From CAYMEV01 sp964431655 [NCBI: uncultured bacterium] (GTDB lineage: Bacteria; CAYMEV01): 6,686 nt of DNA. A program made the translations under genes and the position numbers. Within the stretch, counting starts at the first letter, position 1; every line of letters begins with the position of its first letter. Location: assembly GCA_964431655.1 (NCBI GenBank), contig CAYSKJ010000168.1:1-6686 (forward strand), given 5' to 3'. Under the pieces are notes generated by a model that was not told where the DNA came from, searched no databases, and saw only the letters and a list, made by a program, of their open reading frames with translations. Below are positions 5,299 through 6,686 of this stretch, in pieces.

Positions 5299-6686
5299 AT
5301 GTTTTCTTCTATTAAAAGGCTCCTAACCGGAGTTTTTATTTTTAGTCTTTTCATTTTTTCTGTTTTTGGCCAGGTAAGCTCACAGGAAAGAGTGAGAATC
5401 AATGATTTCTCATTATTCTTTGATGATGAAAGGATAGTGCTTCGCGGGACATCTGAATATCATTATATAAGTGATCCCCGCATTTATGCCGAACTATTCC
5501 CCAATAATTTTGATATTCTTATAAATGGATCAGGAGGAGTAAGATCAAACTTCCTGAGATTGTGGATGGAGGGCTATTCTAATACAAGCGGAGCATGGAA
5601 GACCGGAGATCCCCCACATCCAACGTTTGGAACTGCCTCTTATTATGATTATGCATTAAGAGAGCAACAGCCCTTCAGGTGCACAAATTATCTTTATCCA
5701 AATGTTACCAGCGCAGATCAATATAATTATGATCTAACGCTCTGGCCGGATTATACATATCCTCATGGCGGCAGCCAGATACCAAAATATGAGGACAGGC
5801 TAATGGATATCCTGTTTAAGGCGAGGGAAAATGAAGTATTTGTCATGCTGACCCTCTTTGATGCATGCCTGAAAAAGGATGACAATTTATGGCAATATTC
5901 AGCATGGAATCCAGAGAGAAATTCTCAGAATCTTGGAGAATTCCTTCCAGATGATTCAAGTCCATATCCCGGGGATGTTTACTATGAATCAGATAAATGC
6001 TTTTATAATATCTGGGAATGGAAAGAGGAAAATGGAATGTCATATATCGAATTTAATAACGATAATCTGAATGAATTAGGAAAGAAGCAAAAAGAATATG
6101 TTCAGAGAATAGCGGAGAAAATACCTGTTTCTTACTGGAATGTTATATTTGAGATAGAGAATGAGCCTGCTCAGGTAATAGCCCATACCGGCCATGGTGA
6201 TATAAATCTGTCTGCAAGGTGGGCATACCAGGTAGCTAAATGGATAAAAAGGGTGAGGCCTAATTCTCTTGTGGCATTTAATCCACATTTAGAGCCTTCC
6301 ATTAGGAGGGCATTGTTTACCCTGGATCAGGGAGCAAACAGGATGATAGATATTGTTTCCATACATGCGTCATACAATGCCGGTAATAATGATCATTGGC
6401 AGCTTGATGATCCCGAAGGCTATCCAGACTATGCAGCATGGGAGAATACAGAGAAGGTTTATATCAAAGAAGCTCTGGATAGGATAAGGGAAGATAGTCT
6501 TGCACCCATTAGATCCAGGTTCTATATAATAGACAGTGACGGAGATTATTCCAATGTATATGATATTTATGCTGAACGGGTTAAGCAGATTGCAGGTATT
6601 GCTTCCATATTTGGGGCAGGGTATAATAATAAGTATCTTTTAGATGACTACAATAATCCATATCTTGATAGTACTGAACTGGAGCT
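5299..6686 (+). CDS. Secreted (beta/alpha)8 glycoside-hydrolase-like protein, C-terminus beyond right edge
   Basis: 462 codons are visible. Residues 1-24 form a signal peptide (Lys6, Arg7, hydrophobic 9-23, likely cut after 'VFG' or 'VSS'). The rest resembles a clan GH-A cellulase-like barrel: 'VLRGTSEYHYI' at 47-57 matches the usual first strand, 'NFLRLWMEGY' at 84-93 the second, and 'VFVMLTLFD' at 180-188 the third. 'NVIFEIENEP' at 281-290 carries the Asn-Glu-Pro acid/base motif with Glu289. 'DIVSIHASYN' at 351-360 resembles the sixth strand with its His, and 'FYIIDSDGDYSN' at 408-419 sits where the nucleophile strand should be. That position shows Asp/Ser rather than the expected Glu, so activity or family assignment (GH5-like, or a DUF of the same clan) is uncertain. 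It would act outside the cytoplasm on a polysaccharide not identifiable from sequence. It is divergent from the propeller gene, with which it shares a 229-bp intergenic region. Confidence 0.72.
   Translation, partial: MFSSIKRLLTGVFIFSLFIFSVFGQVSSQERVRINDFSLFFDDERIVLRGTSEYHYISDPRIYAELFPNNFDILINGSGGVRSNFLRLWMEGYSNTSGAWKTGDPPHPTFGTASYYDYALREQQPFRCTNYLYPNVTSADQYNYDLTLWPDYTYPHGGSQIPKYEDRLMDILFKARENEVFVMLTLFDACLKKDDNLWQYSAWNPERNSQNLGEFLPDDSSPYPGDVYYESDKCFYNIWEWKEENGMSYIEFNNDNLNELGKKQKEYVQRIAEKIPVSYWNVIFEIENEPAQVIAHTGHGDINLSARWAYQVAKWIKRVRPNSLVAFNPHLEPSIRRALFTLDQGANRMIDIVSIHASYNAGNNDHWQLDDPEGYPDYAAWENTEKVYIKEALDRIREDSLAPIRSRFYIIDSDGDYSNVYDIYAERVKQIAGIASIFGAGYNNKYLLDDYNNPYLDSTELE

Noticed and set aside
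5843-6288. Short frames on both strands inside the hydrolase-like gene
   Set aside because: They overlap a long, conserved-looking secreted protein frame and have no independent start signals.

Overview
The window looks like chromosomal DNA from an anaerobic, Gram-negative-type bacterium, possibly an uncultured lineage of the FCB kind (for example Cloacimonadota- or Ignavibacteria-like). The grounds are: a moderately AT-rich sequence using many AGG/AGA and ATA codons; strong GGAGG-type Shine-Dalgarno sites, which argue against typical Bacteroidetes; an oxygen-sensitive radical SAM enzyme; and large secreted proteins built from beta-propeller repeats plus the 'VEL..F.A......I.W.T..E.DN.GYN..R' C-terminal style common in FCB genomes. 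This placement is inference; no rRNA or marker gene is present.

Left part (1-1140, minus strand): a cyanophycin operon. A cyanophycinase (cphB; reading frame 1127 to 228) precedes and overlaps by 23 nt the N-terminus of a cyanophycin synthetase-like protein (cphA; 250 to beyond the left edge). Together they would degrade and make the nitrogen reserve multi-L-arginyl-poly-L-aspartate. The cyanophycinase frame has no ATG, GTG or TTG before its catalytic core. A consensus AGGAGG sits 7 nt from an in-frame ATA.

Centre-left (1225-2283, plus strand): a PflX/COG1313-type radical SAM protein with a hydrophobic N-terminal leader, diverging from the cph operon. A near-perfect sigma70 promoter (TTGACA-17-TATATT) lies so close to its ATG that the transcript should be leaderless, and a perfect 8+8 bp dyad covers the -35 hexamer and the spacer.

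Centre (2284-2903): a gene-poor stretch with decayed material. Its clearest content is a roughly 92% identical copy of the 5' leader, start and signal-peptide region of the next gene, truncated after about 33 codons. A short frame with a protein-like C-terminal end lies further along.

Right part: two divergent genes for exported proteins share the 5070-5298 intergenic region. On the minus strand (5069 to 2904) is a 721-residue protein with seven SBBP-type beta-propeller repeats, a CARDB-like domain and an FCB-style C-terminal domain. On the plus strand (5299 to beyond the right edge) is a secreted (beta/alpha)8 glycoside-hydrolase-like protein that has the clan GH-A 'NEP' acid/base motif but no obvious Glu at the usual nucleophile strand. 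The intergenic region holds a candidate promoter for the propeller gene, a 14-bp A tract and a perfect 9-bp stem hairpin. I see no rRNA, tRNA, CRISPR array, insertion sequence or defence system.
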